Assembly (NCBI GenBank): GCA_026874595.1
Contig: CM049316.1
Location: forward strand, 34,169,339 to 34,233,338
Reading direction: 5' to 3'
DNA from: Sipunculus nudus
Lineage: Eukaryota; Annelida; Sipuncula; Golfingiida; Sipunculidae
Length of the DNA: 64,000 bases
How positions within the stretch are numbered: the stretch's first letter is position 1; each line of letters begins with the position of its first letter. This document shows positions 22,740 through 35,010 of this stretch, piece after piece. Both the position numbers and the translations under genes were made by a program. The notes under the pieces were generated by a model. The model did not search any database, was not told where the DNA came from, and was given only the letters and a program-made list of their open reading frames with translations.

Positions 22740-23990
22740 ATGATACGAAAGAAAACACACATATACATATAAAACAAATAATGATTAAGTTTTATTTCTT
22801 CAAACATAAAAAGATAAACATTATTACAACATCTGTCATCAGGTATAACTGAATCTTTGCAACAAGATACACATAATAAATACAGTTTCTATATTTGACT
22901 CGCTACAGGTCAAACCTGTCAAATAATATATCTAAGGTAGTGTTAAAGTCCAGTCAGCTGATTTTTTAGATGAATTTATCACCTTATTTGCAGAGAACAA
23001 ACCATTAATACAATTCCGTGTTTTTTTCATGTATTTCACATGGACGAAAATATAACATACAAAAGTATGAACATTTACATGGACAAACAAAATAGTTAGA
23101 GGATTAAATTAATTAAAAAATAAGAAAATGTAGAAAAAATATATAATACACATACTACACATCTACGTGAAACATGTTCATTGGTCAATGTCATCATTAA
23201 TCAAGAACAAACTGTGTTGACCAAAAAATTGATGATGTAGCACACATAGATTTGGCAGAAGGACACCAACTCTCCCCCAATTAGGCAAGAGGCATCCGGG
23301 TCTTGATATTGTAGGCTTAAGCGTGTCACGTGACCACACAAGCAAATAGGTGAGCAAGGAAAATTATACGACAGGAAATGATGTGCGATGCATTTTCCTC
23401 TGTCGATCACAAACCCGACTTCCGCCTCGTTGACTAGATTGCCGGTTTCAAGTTACCCTCTTCGTACCAAGAGATGCGCCGAGCCGGGGTTAGTCTGACG
23501 ACAAAACTCTGACAAACTCTGAGCGAAAATAGAATCAGCATTGTACTTAACGAAATAAAACATATTTTACACCTAAAATCCACATAACTCAATTCATTCC
23601 TTGACCCGTAGATACAGATGAGTAAACAATATGTTTTAATCTCTTGATCTCTTACAAAACAAGCTTAATCTTCATCGATAGAATAGGTAACCTAAAAGTA
23701 ATACACGATTAACAAGTTGGGTTCTCTGGTAGTATTTTTTTTTTTATAAAAAATCAACGCAGGATTTGTTTGTCTCCTTTTCTTATAAATGTTGATGAAA
23801 AATTCCGTATGATCGAAGAAAAACATGATAAAAACAACAATAATTTGCTGCACAGCATATCATAACCAAACGAAATTTAACTCAAAATTTTACGCTCGAG
23901 AAACAAATATCCGCGCAAACTGAGCTCAAACCGGTAAATTTTACTGAAGTATTAAGAATATTTTAGGGTGGAGGGGGGGGGGGGGATCAA
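22740..23990. other. 3' flank or last intron of the EF-hand gene, nothing recognised
   Basis: The final exon of the calmodulin-like gene (a short piece beginning Glu-Phe and the stop) should lie downstream of 24184 on the minus strand. I could not find it convincingly here. A run of G lies near 23971-23985. Confidence 0.35.
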
Positions 23991-24001
23991 CGTCGACGCC
24001 G

Positions 24002-24058
24002 GCTGTTTCTTAAAAACCAAGCTGTTTCTTTAAAACCAAGCTGTTTCTTAAAAAACAA
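24002..24058. repeat. Three copies of a 19-bp repeat
   Basis: GCTGTTTCTTAAAAACCAA-type units occur three times in tandem with small changes. Confidence 0.85.
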
Positions 24059-24183
24059 CCGTTATTTCACCTAATATATTTATTACTTTAGTTATGCTAT
24101 AGAATAACAGCTATATAATTTATACGGGATGATAGGTAGCTAACTTATATATGAAATAAGAGTTACTGTAACATTAATTGTAC

Positions 24184-24426
24184 CTTCAAAACTAATCTGA
24201 CCGTCGCCATTATCGTCTGCTTCAGACATCATCTGACGTATTTCCGCTCCTGACATGCGCAGCCCCATTTTTGCCATTACGGACTGTAGTTCATCTGCCG
24301 TGATATAGCCGTTACCGTCCACGTCAAACTCACTGAAGATGTCTCGGAGGTTCAGGTTGTCACGCTTGTCACTACGGCGTTTCTTCATCATTTCAACGAA
24401 TTCGCTGAAATCTACGATTCCATTTC
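24184..24426 (-). CDS. Calmodulin-like protein, exon with EF-hand 2 (second part), EF-hand 3 and most of EF-hand 4
   Basis: The 243-nt exon has acceptor TTTAAACAG and donor TTGAAG^GTACAA. It starts by completing Gly of loop DSDGNGIVDFSE (EF2), then a basic linker (KKRRSDKRDN), EF3 loop DVDGNGYITADE and EF4 loop DDNGDGQISFE, where the donor cuts just before the last loop residue and the exiting helix. Calcium-ligand positions 1, 3, 5 and 12 are kept in EF2 and EF3. It is phase 1 on both sides. The protein is probably a cytosolic calcium sensor of the calmodulin/troponin C superfamily. The linker is more basic than in true calmodulin, so call it calmodulin-like. The 3' terminal exon was not located. 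Confidence 0.9.
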
Positions 24427-25429
24427 CTGTTTAAATATTAATCAGAAAGAAATATGCCAGTTAATCGTAAGAAAATGTGGTTGGTTTGTGGACATTTTAT
24501 TTCAACACATAAAATGAAAGGTAGTTCAGGCCAAAGAAGAACCTTATGACCTTTCATATGTTTATTGTTTCCATTAAAGGTATATAAACATGTATAATGC
24601 ACATAAATAGTGTGTCCATTATCACACACTATTACTTCAATTTGAAGGAATATGAAAGTTTCCCAATAAACATCGTCCTGCACAAGGACTTGCTGTCTCC
24701 ATTTCATCTGTTCCGTTTATTGTTATACCTTATTGTGTGAGTAACCCAGTCTAGTCTGTGTGTATCTGTTCACCCAAGCATGAAGGCGTGACCACAGGTC
24801 CGATCTTGAGCATGTATGATAACTGCCAAACAGGGAGAAGAAACAGGAAAGAAGAAACACAGAAGACACACCGACTGACAGCTGAAAGAAACGTTGATTT
24901 GTGAAGTTGCGCGGTATGCCTTCGACATATGGCGGTTGCGCCGTTTGGCGTACCGCACTTATCACGCCCTGTTCAAGCTTTTTAGCCCGTGTGTACTGTA
25001 AAGGAGTAAGCAAATGGTTTTAGTACGAAATATTGAAAGATACTATATTATTTTTGGAGAAAACACTAAACATCAGGTATATTTAACATAACTTGTATGT
25101 GAATAGGTCCGTTTAATAAAATGTATAATGCCATAACTACTGTTAAATAGTATTAAAATGCTTGTTGTCATAATAAAACAGCTACATGCACTTGACAAAA
25201 ACAGATGAGTTCTGTAATCAGAGGCTGAGGAAGGTGTCGGCAAGTGAGTGGCTCACTTCAATTGGTCTTGGTTAATAAAGTGAGGAGATAGGTGTTCGTA
25301 CGGGAAGAAGACGAAGAAATAATCACTGATGCAAAGACGGTTAATTAATATATGCTATAATAGTATCATTAAAATAAATGTTATAACAAAATATAAAAAA
25401 CAGGGAAACGTTACGGATGTGCACGTGTC

Positions 25430-25780
25430 GGGGGACTGTGAGGAGCGTGTTGGCGTATTGGTTAGGGCGCTGGACAAGATTGTGGGTTCGAATCAAGGTC
25501 AGACCACCTTCCACGCTGAGACTCCTGGCCAAAGTCTTTACCACAAGGGTGAGCCCCTCCTCCCAGGAATAAATGGGAATGGTTATATAAGACTGGCAGG
25601 CAAAATGTCGATAAGATGACCCTATTGCATTTTACGAAGGCGTGTGTTAGGATGTATGCTTCCCAAGGGAAGTGAGGCAAGCTTCAGGAATGAACAGGCC
25701 CAAAGACCAGGATTGCAAAGCATAAAGTCGGAGTGATATCAGACTTAAAATCCAACCGTTACCTTGACTTTTACTTTACC
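25430..25780 (+). repeat. tRNA-derived SINE-like element in an EF-hand gene intron
   Basis: The A-box-like TGGCGTATTGGTTAGGGC (25451-25468) is followed by a near-perfect B box, GGTTCGAATC (25485-25494). The spacing is about 10 bases shorter than in a tRNA, so the anticodon arm is degenerate. The following 280 bp (to about 25780) looks like the SINE body. It is inserted antisense to the calmodulin-like gene, in the intron between 24426 and 25864. Confidence 0.6.
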
Positions 25781-25863
25781 TTTAGGACTGGAATAGAATA
25801 CATAGACGCTTATTTGTTAACTATAATGAGAGAAATAATGATTGACAAACATAAGACACGCAC

Positions 25864-26007
25864 CATCTGAATCCACTTTCTTGATCATCGACTTGAGTTG
25901 TTCCTCTGAGGGTTCGTATCCCATACTGCGCATGACCGCTCCCACTTCCTGTGCGGTGATGACGCCGTCGCCATCTTTGTCAAAGATACCAAAAACTTCC
26001 CGTAGCT
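25864..26007 (-). CDS. Calmodulin-like protein, exon with EF-hand 1 and start of EF-hand 2
   Basis: The 144-nt exon has acceptor TTTTTTTCAG and donor CAGATG^GTGCGTG. Its first two bases complete Glu from the 31-nt exon upstream, giving ELREVFGIF and the complete EF1 loop DKDGDGVITAQE. It continues MRSMGYEPSEEQL and VDSDG, the start of EF2, which is finished by the 24184-24426 exon. The G|GA junction restores DSDGNG, so splice sites and phase agree on both sides. This order matches calmodulin. Confidence 0.92.
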
Positions 26008-27984
26008 CTGAAAAAAATAACCTCTTTGAATATGCGTGGATTTTGATGTGAAATTAAAACAGGTAAGAGACTCCTCTATTGGTAAATATTTACACTGTGA
26101 TTTCTGGTGACATCCCGGCACGATCAGCCTCTAGTGAAATCTGACCTCATTAATTATGTATAGATTTTGCTGTTATATTATCAGATATTTCTGTTGGGTT
26201 TCTTGATATTCATGGCAAGATATCGCGGCGACACAACGGAGAAGCCTGGTGCCTTTTGACCTCATTTAATATGCGTGGATTCAGCCTAGAATCGAACTTG
26301 GACGAGACCATCTGTTGGTGAGTAATTACAGTGTTTCGAGAAAATCCATAAAGCTCTTATAAGTGACACTTAAGTTAGCGGACGGATATACGGTCGGACC
26401 GATGGCCGGAGTGTATAGCACAATACGTCACGTCTAACACGGGATTAAAATATACAGCATCTGTTGCAATTAGCAGCTCCATTAAGTTGAAATGCAAGAT
26501 AATGAAATATCGATTGATATCTCAGAGATTCGCTCTAATGCATCTTCCTACAAGCTACGGTCTCGCCGCAAAACCACAAGATACCTTGCTTCATGAAGCC
26601 CTTCTAGCACCTGTTTCATGACAATTGGCAAAACTGTACAAATAGTAAGTACCAATTAAAATCCAATAACCTAAATTATAAAATGTTCAATTGTCGTCTG
26701 AACAAGAATACATTCACCAGAAACGGGATTCACTTAATTATAAAGACTTACTTAATTGTTAAAATTTTCGATCCCTTCCTGTCTTGTAATAAATTTAATC
26801 TAAATAGCAACGGGTGTGTTTCAGGAGACGCGCCACGGAAGCATAGACGAATCAATAGATTGTCTTGTTCATTTCATGAAATAGACGCCAGAGCAGCTCG
26901 TGGAAGCATGGTATCTGGTATCATAACGGTCAAGGTCTTGCTGGTAACAAGAAGCTTTGATGTAATCTGGAAAGTTCATGACCGTTAACCTATTCATAAT
27001 CTCGTGCATATAATACAAGAAATAAAGCTGAGTGATGGCATATTAGCCTTATCTCAGCCATCTTTAACATCATCCTCATTAAAGGACAGCGCCACCTACA
27101 GGCCAATAACCTATTTTCTACCAAAAAAAAAAAAATAAATAAATAAAACTAATGTAATTTGAAAACAAAATATCCTTACGGACGCCATACAAATATTGCT
27201 TCATGTTCATCTATTCCACAAAGTAAAAAAGTCATGAGGAATCAAAACAATGCACTTGTTAAGAACAGGAAAAGCAGTTTCATAATATTTGTTAGCCTAA
27301 TATCGTAGTCAGAGAGGAATGGTTCAAATATCGAATATCTGCTTATTACCTTATTATAATGTTTTACAAATCAAAAGCGCATTAATTATTTATCCTTTAA
27401 TAATTTCATCGGAACAGATAATTGGGAAATAATTGATTTTAACAAAACAATTAAATCGGAGTGCATCTTGCTATTATTAAATTATTATAAAACATTAATC
27501 CTTTTGATTAGCTAGATGGAGTCTGGTTAAAACCGCATGGTAAAAAATACAAGAAACTGATTTACTTTGGTTAGTGTCTGTTGTCTCTAATTAAACTAAC
27601 AATGCATTTTCATGTCTTTTGTTACTTATTAAAAAGTATATTAATCTACAGTGGGCTTGGTAGCTCCGCCATCTTTGTTATTCACTTACCCATGGTTAGA
27701 AAATTCCCTTTGTTAGTTTTTTAGTTCCTGATTATTTATAATTAATCAAGAATTTTGTGTCAGGGAGTCTGTTCCACCTGCCTGTCACCAGAAAGTGACG
27801 TTTCGAAGTAGAGATTAATGTAGCACTTGCTACATATCAAAGCAGAATATTTAAGTTTAAGAAAAGTTCAGTTGCCCGTTCCTTTGCCAGCGTTTATTTA
27901 TTTATTTATTCAATAAATAACAAAATATTTAAGTAACAGGCTCCAGTGCATGCGAAAAACTGCAGCCCAATTATCCCAAAAACC
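26008..27984. other. Large intron of the calmodulin-like gene
   Basis: It is part of a 4354-bp intron. A plus-strand frame at 26683-26988 is open but unlike any protein I know. No exon-like EF-hand sequence was found. Confidence 0.4.
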
Positions 27985-28285
27985 GCCGAGGTCACATAAC
28001 ACCTGTTCTTTTATTTCTTCATTGGCTATCCGTGGAGTATAGGTTGCAATTTTGTGTTTTATCATATACTTTTAAATCAATACATGCTCTTGCACAAACG
28101 TCCGTTGGATAACTAGGCGTGCGGTACCAAGCAGCACAAGCTCTAAGGTCAGCCTCTTGTGTACAGTTGAATGTGCGACAGTTAAGGATTATTACATATG
28201 GAAACAGATCCTTTAGGACTTAGCTCTCATATTATGTAATGGATTTTAAAAGGAATCTTAAAAGGCTTATTTTATTTTAAAATAT
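27985..28285 (+). pseudogene. Degraded LINE ORF2 C-terminus (CR1/jockey-like)
   Basis: The plus strand encodes TPVLLFLHWLSVEYRLQF then YTFKSIHALAQ, followed after breaks by YGNRSF and FKRNLKRLILF. This order matches the end of non-LTR reverse transcriptases (a LHWLPV-like motif, YGxRxF, then FKxxLKTxLF). Stops and a deletion before the FK block show it is dead. It sits antisense inside the big intron of the calmodulin-like gene. Confidence 0.7.
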
Positions 28286-30075
28286 TTTAATTGCTTCATT
28301 TGTAGTAGGGACATTTTATGTATTATACAGCGCTCTAGAGCATGTTTAAGAATATGAATAGGGCACATAGAAATGCAGTATATTATTATTTATTAATTAT
28401 TTATTATGCATGCATACAGGGTAACCCGTTCAAACAAGATTAACTGATCTGCCAAAGGGTCAAGTTGGCATATTAGGTATAAATGACATGCAGTGTTCTC
28501 TCGGGGAATTATAATGGTATCTGCCAAAATTTCGTTCGGAAGCCATTTCATTACACCTAAAAATACAGTAGAAATAAACTTGCACCCGACGCTATCGAGA
28601 AACTAATAGAGTATCATTTCATAAATCAACATGGCTTCATTACAATGCATCAAGGACCAAGGCAATGGTTTCAGAACGAAATCTTGGCAGGTACTATTAT
28701 ATTTTCGGAAGAAAACACTGTATTTCCAGAATACCTTATTTGTAAGAATGGGCATCGTAATGTTTTACTTAGAGCCTGTACAATACCGGACAGGATATGT
28801 GACGGGATTATATGTAAAGCCCATGCAGTTTTCAGCAACAACTCAAAGGATGTCCGGTCGGTCCTATGTATTAGTAGAATGTTGACTGTATCTATTTTTC
28901 GCGTCTTCATATACACAGGACATATTTCAAACAGTGCACTACCAGTATTATAAACCCATACACCTGAGTAAGACCATAAACAGGTCAATTCATTTTATTT
29001 TCCGGGTAACTCCGATGGCGCAGTCGTGAGCGGAGGCATCAAGAAAATTTGCAAGCGGGCCAATTAGCTTGCTCTAGCACCCGAGGCCATAATTCGTAAA
29101 TTCCAAGCGTGAGTGACCGGCGGACATTTCCCAAGGGAAATTGGACCCAATCATTGAAACATATTATACGTAATTGTCCTAATTAGCCTCATTCTGGAAC
29201 TAGGTTATTATTTTGGGAAGAGAGAATTGAGTCTAATGATACAGATTGTTCTGCCTATTAGAAAAATTACTTCAATGTATCTATTTAATATCAGTCATCG
29301 TCTTTAAAATATCTCACTCGAAACGTGGAATACTCGATCAAATCTATCTACGTCATAATTGAACTTCAACCGATTTAATGATGACTCGGTAGTCTGTTAG
29401 TCAATCTCCTGTATCACAATGTATTTAGTGCTACATTTATTTAAAAAAGTAGATAGTTACTTTTAAAAAATTCAAGCCATATAACCCCAGCTCGATACAG
29501 GGTAAGGCGTATTGACCCTGGGATTGCAAAGGAGACTACCTTAGTTTAAACCGTAGTTCCTCTGATTAAATGTTGATATATGGGAATATCTAAAAAAATT
29601 ATGAAGACGTCAAACTACCCTGCTTTTTTCCATAAATATATGAGAATAATTACTTATAAATCGAGAATAACTGAGGGATGAGAGAAAAAGGTATAAGATA
29701 TGATCAGGAAGATTTTTTTCAAACTCTGATGACACTTAGCTTTCAATCTAACGTTGAATAATTTGCTCATTGGAAACTAACAAAACGTGAGTTTAAGGAT
29801 ATATATCGAAATACAGCTTCATGTAAATTATGATACTTTTTTAAATATTATTTTATTAAAATGTGATATTATTATGTGAAATCGTTGTAAACTGGTACAG
29901 ATATGGTACACTATGTACAACATTTAGACAAAACGTCAATGCTATAAAATTTCACAAATGTATTTTTTTTTTTAATTTTGTAAATTTATATTTTGTGACT
30001 CGTTCCTATTTCAAGGAATCTAAGCGTTACATAAATATATCGCCTAAAGGACTTGAAAACAGGAATCGAAACATG

Positions 30076-30076
<1 letters not shown>
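28286..30076. other. Intron DNA, mostly unrecognised
   Basis: A weak tRNA A-box-like stretch, TGGCGCAGTCGTGAGCGG, lies near 29014-29032 without a convincing B box. Overlapping frames at 28631-28988 on both strands are probably chance. Confidence 0.35.

Positions 30077-30138
<62 letters not shown>
30077..30138. repeat. Compound (CA)n(TA)n microsatellite
   Basis: About 17 CA followed by about 14 TA dinucleotides. Confidence 0.95.
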
Positions 30139-30361
30139 GCGTTACTGGATGATTACAGTTATTAGGCAGCTCACTTGCCCAGAAACACGTTATTGGAAAT
30201 CAATAGTAAATATCACTTGTTTTTATTGTTAATATTCAATTCTTATATGTAGATGAGCAAATATAAAGGATATTTGAAACATTGTATATAAGCTCACAAA
30301 AGGTGGCGCGCTCTTAATGTTACCCCAAGAAGGGGATTTTATTAATAAAGTAAGTCCTCAC

Positions 30362-30392
30362 CATCAATTTCCTTGTCGGAGGCATTCTGAGC
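30362..30392 (-). CDS. Calmodulin-like protein, 31-nt exon
   Basis: The exon lies between a strong acceptor, TTTTTGTTTCAG, and donor GATG^GTGAGG, and encodes AQNASDKEID before a phase-1 junction that gives Glu and ELREVF with the next exon. This is the helix leading into EF-hand 1. The upstream junction is phase 0, so the exon before it could hold little more than the ATG, as in vertebrate calmodulin genes. That start exon was not found. A 31-nt exon is small, but both splice sites and the phase fit. Confidence 0.85.
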
Positions 30393-30849
30393 CTGAAACA
30401 AAAAGAGAAATTGGTTAAAAATAAAATTTCACAGTGAAATTACTGTGTGAGATATTCATTTACGTTTGTCCACCACCTACAGTTTATTTGCTTATTGACC
30501 ATTCACCAATGTTTTGACAATGTGTTGTCCCATCTCACGACACTAGCAAAACCTTTCGGCGGTGACTTACAACTAATTTTCGGATTGAACGTACTAAACA
30601 TTGTTTATATTTACCACGATATACCTGACGGAGTATCTGGTTTATGTATGAGTTTACTTGACAAAACCTACAAAGTTGGCTCATTCGATCCAAACACAGT
30701 ACACAAACAACACAAGCACTAGCCAAATATATTGGTCTGTTTTAACTGCATAATGCAACACCTGACTTAATTAATAATTGACGCATAAGTATATAAGCTA
30801 TATACCAAACAGCAGTGGCGGATTTTGTCATTTTCAATATTTTCAAGGG
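30393..30849. other. Upstream region of the EF-hand gene, nothing recognised
   Basis: The ATG exon and promoter of the calmodulin-like gene should lie somewhere to the right of 30392. Nothing decisive was seen. Confidence 0.35.
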
Positions 30850-31110
30850 AAAAAGGGAAGTCCCAGAAGCGGATCCAGGGGGAGGGTCCAGGCGGTCATG
30901 ACCCTCCCCCCCCCCCCTTTTCCAGCCACGGCAACCCTTTTTAAGGGGTTCAGACCAATTTTGGGGCCTGGACACCCCCCCCCCCCCTTTTTTGGACATG
31001 TGGACCAGTTTTAGGGTTTTTCATAAGTACTCCAGGCCTGGGCCCACGCTTTTCCTATATCCTGGATCCGCCCCTGAGTCCCCACCCAGGTCTATCCAAA
31101 TCCGCCCCTG
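30850..31110. repeat. Dispersed repeat with GCGGATCCAG and C-runs
   Basis: AGCGGATCCAGGGGGAGG, a GGTCATGACC palindrome, and two runs of 13-14 C are followed by the inverted form TGGATCCGCCCCTG near 31063. A related AAGCGGATCC stretch lies near 48139. Frames here (for example 30742-31014) are products of the C/G-rich repeat. Confidence 0.45.
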
Positions 31111-34100
31111 TTGTCGTGAATCTGTGTGCCTTAATGTAAACCTGCATGAAATCACTTCTATTGAATTACTGCATGCATGAAATCAATAGAATTTAATTGG
31201 ATGATCGCCCAGATATAGGCGGAAGATGAGTAGCCCGTGTACAATTTTCAGAACAATATCCCACATCAGTGTTTTAACAATGTAATCTAATAGATTTCAA
31301 TTATCGGTAAAAGGTGGAGCGTGCTGGTAACCAGAGACTAATGGGCGCTCTGTCCAGAAGTCCTCTCAGGAGAGAAAAACAACAACATGTTTTACACATG
31401 AATTACAGTGTTGCATGTCAGTAAAGACATTATGTGTTTCCTCTCTAATACAAAAGCCTCAGTACACAGGAACGTGTTCATGATACCCAGGGAATCGCTC
31501 ACGTGAAAGTTAATATCTGAGAAAAGCGTATTCAGTTCCAAACGTTAAAGTTTATTAGTGTTGAAACTGTCTGTGTAAAATATCGGATTAAGTGGAGTAC
31601 GGGTCTAGCAAGCTAACTACCTCCGTGAGAAGGGGAGGCTTTTTAAGAAGGGGCGTATATATATTTCTATATCCGTATTTTGGGGAAAAAAATGTTTTGG
31701 GTTGACCTACTTTGGCTCCTCCCCGCGTGGAAAACCATCGGTTTCAAATTTGCTGAAAATTAAAATTGCACTTGATAATGAGATTTGACCTTCACTTTAT
31801 TCCCATGGTCGTATACTCCACAGCAGATCCTCGCTATCGCTCAGTAGCGGCCGTTTCAATATGGTAGATTTCTACAATTTTTCGGTCATATTTGAAAATA
31901 ATAGGGCCCGGAACAGAAGTTCTAGAAGCCAACGGGCAAAGAGTGTTAAACTTTAATTGACTCTTCACTCCCCCGACAGCAGCAAGTGACAATCATGTTA
32001 AAAATAAAAATAATCCGTGTTTTCAATGCTAAATGCAAAAATCCTGAGAAAGACAACATTCCGGGAATCAAAGCTCATTTTACATTAGAGAATTGTACAT
32101 AAAATTAATTAAAAAATACAGTTTATTTGGACTCAGGATTTATGCCTGTTCATTAAGGGTTTTCATTTATATGAATTACGTTTGTGATTTCATTTATGAA
32201 CAATTTCAATAATCAAAGCACATTTTTCTTCCTGCCCTATTGCACATATTATGCCTAGAGTTGCGAATCTAAAAGTATCTTTGCCCGCTGCTCTATCACG
32301 TTTTATCATAGAGTCCGCAGAGCAATTTATTTATTTTGATGTGGCCGAAATTCAATGAGATTAACCAGACAGGTATATGAAACTGTATCAATGCTTACAT
32401 GTTATATTTATTGTACATGTTATATGACAATACTTGGTCATTTTAATGATAATCCTCATTTAATGATAGACGTGAGTAACAACAAAGAAGTAATTGAAAT
32501 ATGTGGTCATTGTCGGAAAGGCAAATTTACCGTGATAAAACAAACTGTTTACCGTTGCATAAAGTTGGCACATAGCACATACACTGAATCAATCCACTTG
32601 ATTGACTCAGAATTGTGGGATGGAAAATCACCGGAAGTGACGTAGGTGACCGGGATTCACGTGATCTAACTCAATATTTGTATTTTGGTAACGACCAATT
32701 GGATGTGGAAGTCAGCTTAATGCAGTTTGCCATCAAAACTATTTCCTGAGTACACGAGCAGCCGTTCGATCAAATATGCAAATAAATATACATCAAGTTG
32801 TTTTCCTAATCGAGGTTTGGAGCTCGACCACGTTTTAGGTTTATTTCATGTTAACTGCCAACATCTGACTAACGATCAAGTTATATGACCAGAGTATTTT
32901 CATGGGTTTCTATTTTTTTGTTATTCTGCCAATAAATTGTATTTTCTTAACACATTTAGTGTCCATGACGCGTATACTCGTTATTTATTTTCATTCCCCC
33001 TGTGCAAATGACGGTTATGCACGTCATTTATTAATAAGCTATGTTCAGTTAAATTCTCCTACATACCTCAATAAACTCTCCACCGATATGTAGCAGTTCA
33101 TAAATAAACTTGTCCCGTGGCTTAAACTTAATTTTATGTAATTTATTAGTGCGCTGCATAATCTGATAAGATGAAAGATAAATATAGGGTGACATTTCAT
33201 CCTCTTCACCCTTTATCGCATAACGCTCAGTGATAAAGAAACCATTATAGAAAAACGTATCATGGCAATTCCAGATTTCCTACAAGCGTTACTGTTTGAT
33301 TCTCAAATCCTCTTTCATAAAATTTCATTGAAAATCCTTTAATATCTTTTCTTAGTGTAAGTCTGTAACCAACCAACCAAAGACAACAAAAATTTACATA
33401 AGATATAGAAACTACGATAACATACATGTATCACCTTGAGATGTATTTGTTGGCCCCTGCTTTACTTCAAGTGGACTTACATAAACACAACCCTATTATA
33501 AAGTAGGCTGCCCGATATTTAGGGGAAAGATTCTTCACGTTACTTTTCCATTCTATGGCTCTTAGGCAAGTCACTTAGGTACCAGCAAGGGTCCCAGCTT
33601 AATATAAAGAAATGGAGGAATTTAAGCACAGTGAAACGCTTACCCCAAAGACTGGCAGTATGCTCATGTTTTCGCATATAAACAATAATCCCTCACAATT
33701 CGGATGGATCATAGGCTATTCTGGTAGGACTAAATTTATGTGTTGTTGTCCAAGGGAGCAATCCTACACTTATACACTTAGCCCGCTGTCAGTCTTTGAT
33801 AATACTGAACGTATCTACGCTGATGATAAGAGTTGGCAAAGTACTTAGGTTTTGTGGCAGTCTTACTGTCCCCGGGATCCGGTGCTGGATTTGTTTTTCT
33901 TTATTTTCTATACCATGGTGCCTGATTTTTTTTTTCTGAGTACAGCTGCATGATGCTACCTTGCTCAAACAGAGGCCCTTCCATCAAAAGATTACCAGTA
34001 TAAACAAAAAATCAATTCTGATGAACCGGGATGTAATTATATCGTATTTCGTCGACTTATAGTTGTATGAAGTACGTTAACAAGATTTCGTACGGAGAAA

Positions 34101-34340
34101 CCATCAGTCAAAACCATCAATAAAGGTATTCCACGCACCGTGTTCTTGACAGATGAGCATCCCTCCCTCTTGATCTCTTAGATTTTTTTTATACAAAATA
34201 ACTTTTTTGTTGTATTTTCTGTTGAATTTTTATTCTTTACGCGATTACCATTGAAATTTTTCCTTAAGCCTCATCCCAGACAGCTCCCATCTTGACCTGA
34301 GACAGGCTTATGGTCATAGCGGCAGTATGTATAAGGCCAA
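31111..34340. other. Gene-poor stretch, nothing recognised
   Basis: Only short frames (such as 32355-32645 and 33612-33848, plus) without known motifs, codon bias or splice support that I can argue. No tandem repeat of note. Confidence 0.4.
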
Positions 34341-34379
34341 ATGTCCTCTGTAAGTGATGTACGTAGAAGAGAGACCGGC

Positions 34380-35010
34380 CAGTCAGAGACCGTGACCAAG
34401 AATGGGACCATGGGACCCAAGACACGGACCGAGACCAAAGGAACCCAGCCCAAGACTTGGACCATTGGATCGAAGACCAAGACATCGACTCAGACCAAAC
34501 GAACCGAAGCCAAGACCCTGACCATGGGATCCGAGATCATGAGAAAGTCAGGGACAAAAGGAAGCAAGATTAAGAGTTTGGCCATGGGGTGCGAGACAAA
34601 ACATAGACCGAGAACAAAGGAACCGAGACCAAGACCCGGACCATGGGGTCCAAAATCATGAGAAAGACAGATACCAAAGGAAGCAAGATTAAGAGTTGGG
34701 CCATGGGGTGCGAGACCAAAACATAGACCGATACCACAGGAACCGAGACCAAGACCCGGACCATTGGATCCGAGATTATGAGAAGTACAGAGACCAAAGG
34801 AAGCAAGATTAAGAAGTAGGCCATGGGGTGCGAGACCAAAACATAGACCGATACCAAAGGAATGGAGAAAAAGACCAGGACCATGGAATCCGAGATCATA
34901 AGAAAGATAGAGACCAAAAGAAGCAAGATTAAGAGTTGAGCCATTAGGTGCGAGACCAAGACATAGACTGAGAATAAAGGAATCGAGACCAAGATCAAAG
35001 GACCAGAGAC
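34380..35010. repeat. 120-bp minisatellite, about four to five units
   Basis: The marks GACC(A/T)..CCATGG or CCATTGG with GATCATGAGAAAG recur at 34522, 34641, 34761 and 34881. Each unit also has AAGCAAGATTAAGAGTTG and TGCGAGACCAAAACATAGAC. Sub-repeats of GACCGAGACCAAAGGAACC type are present. Because 120 is a multiple of three, frames stay open across units on both strands (up to 201 codons on the minus strand), which mimics a gene. Confidence 0.9.
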
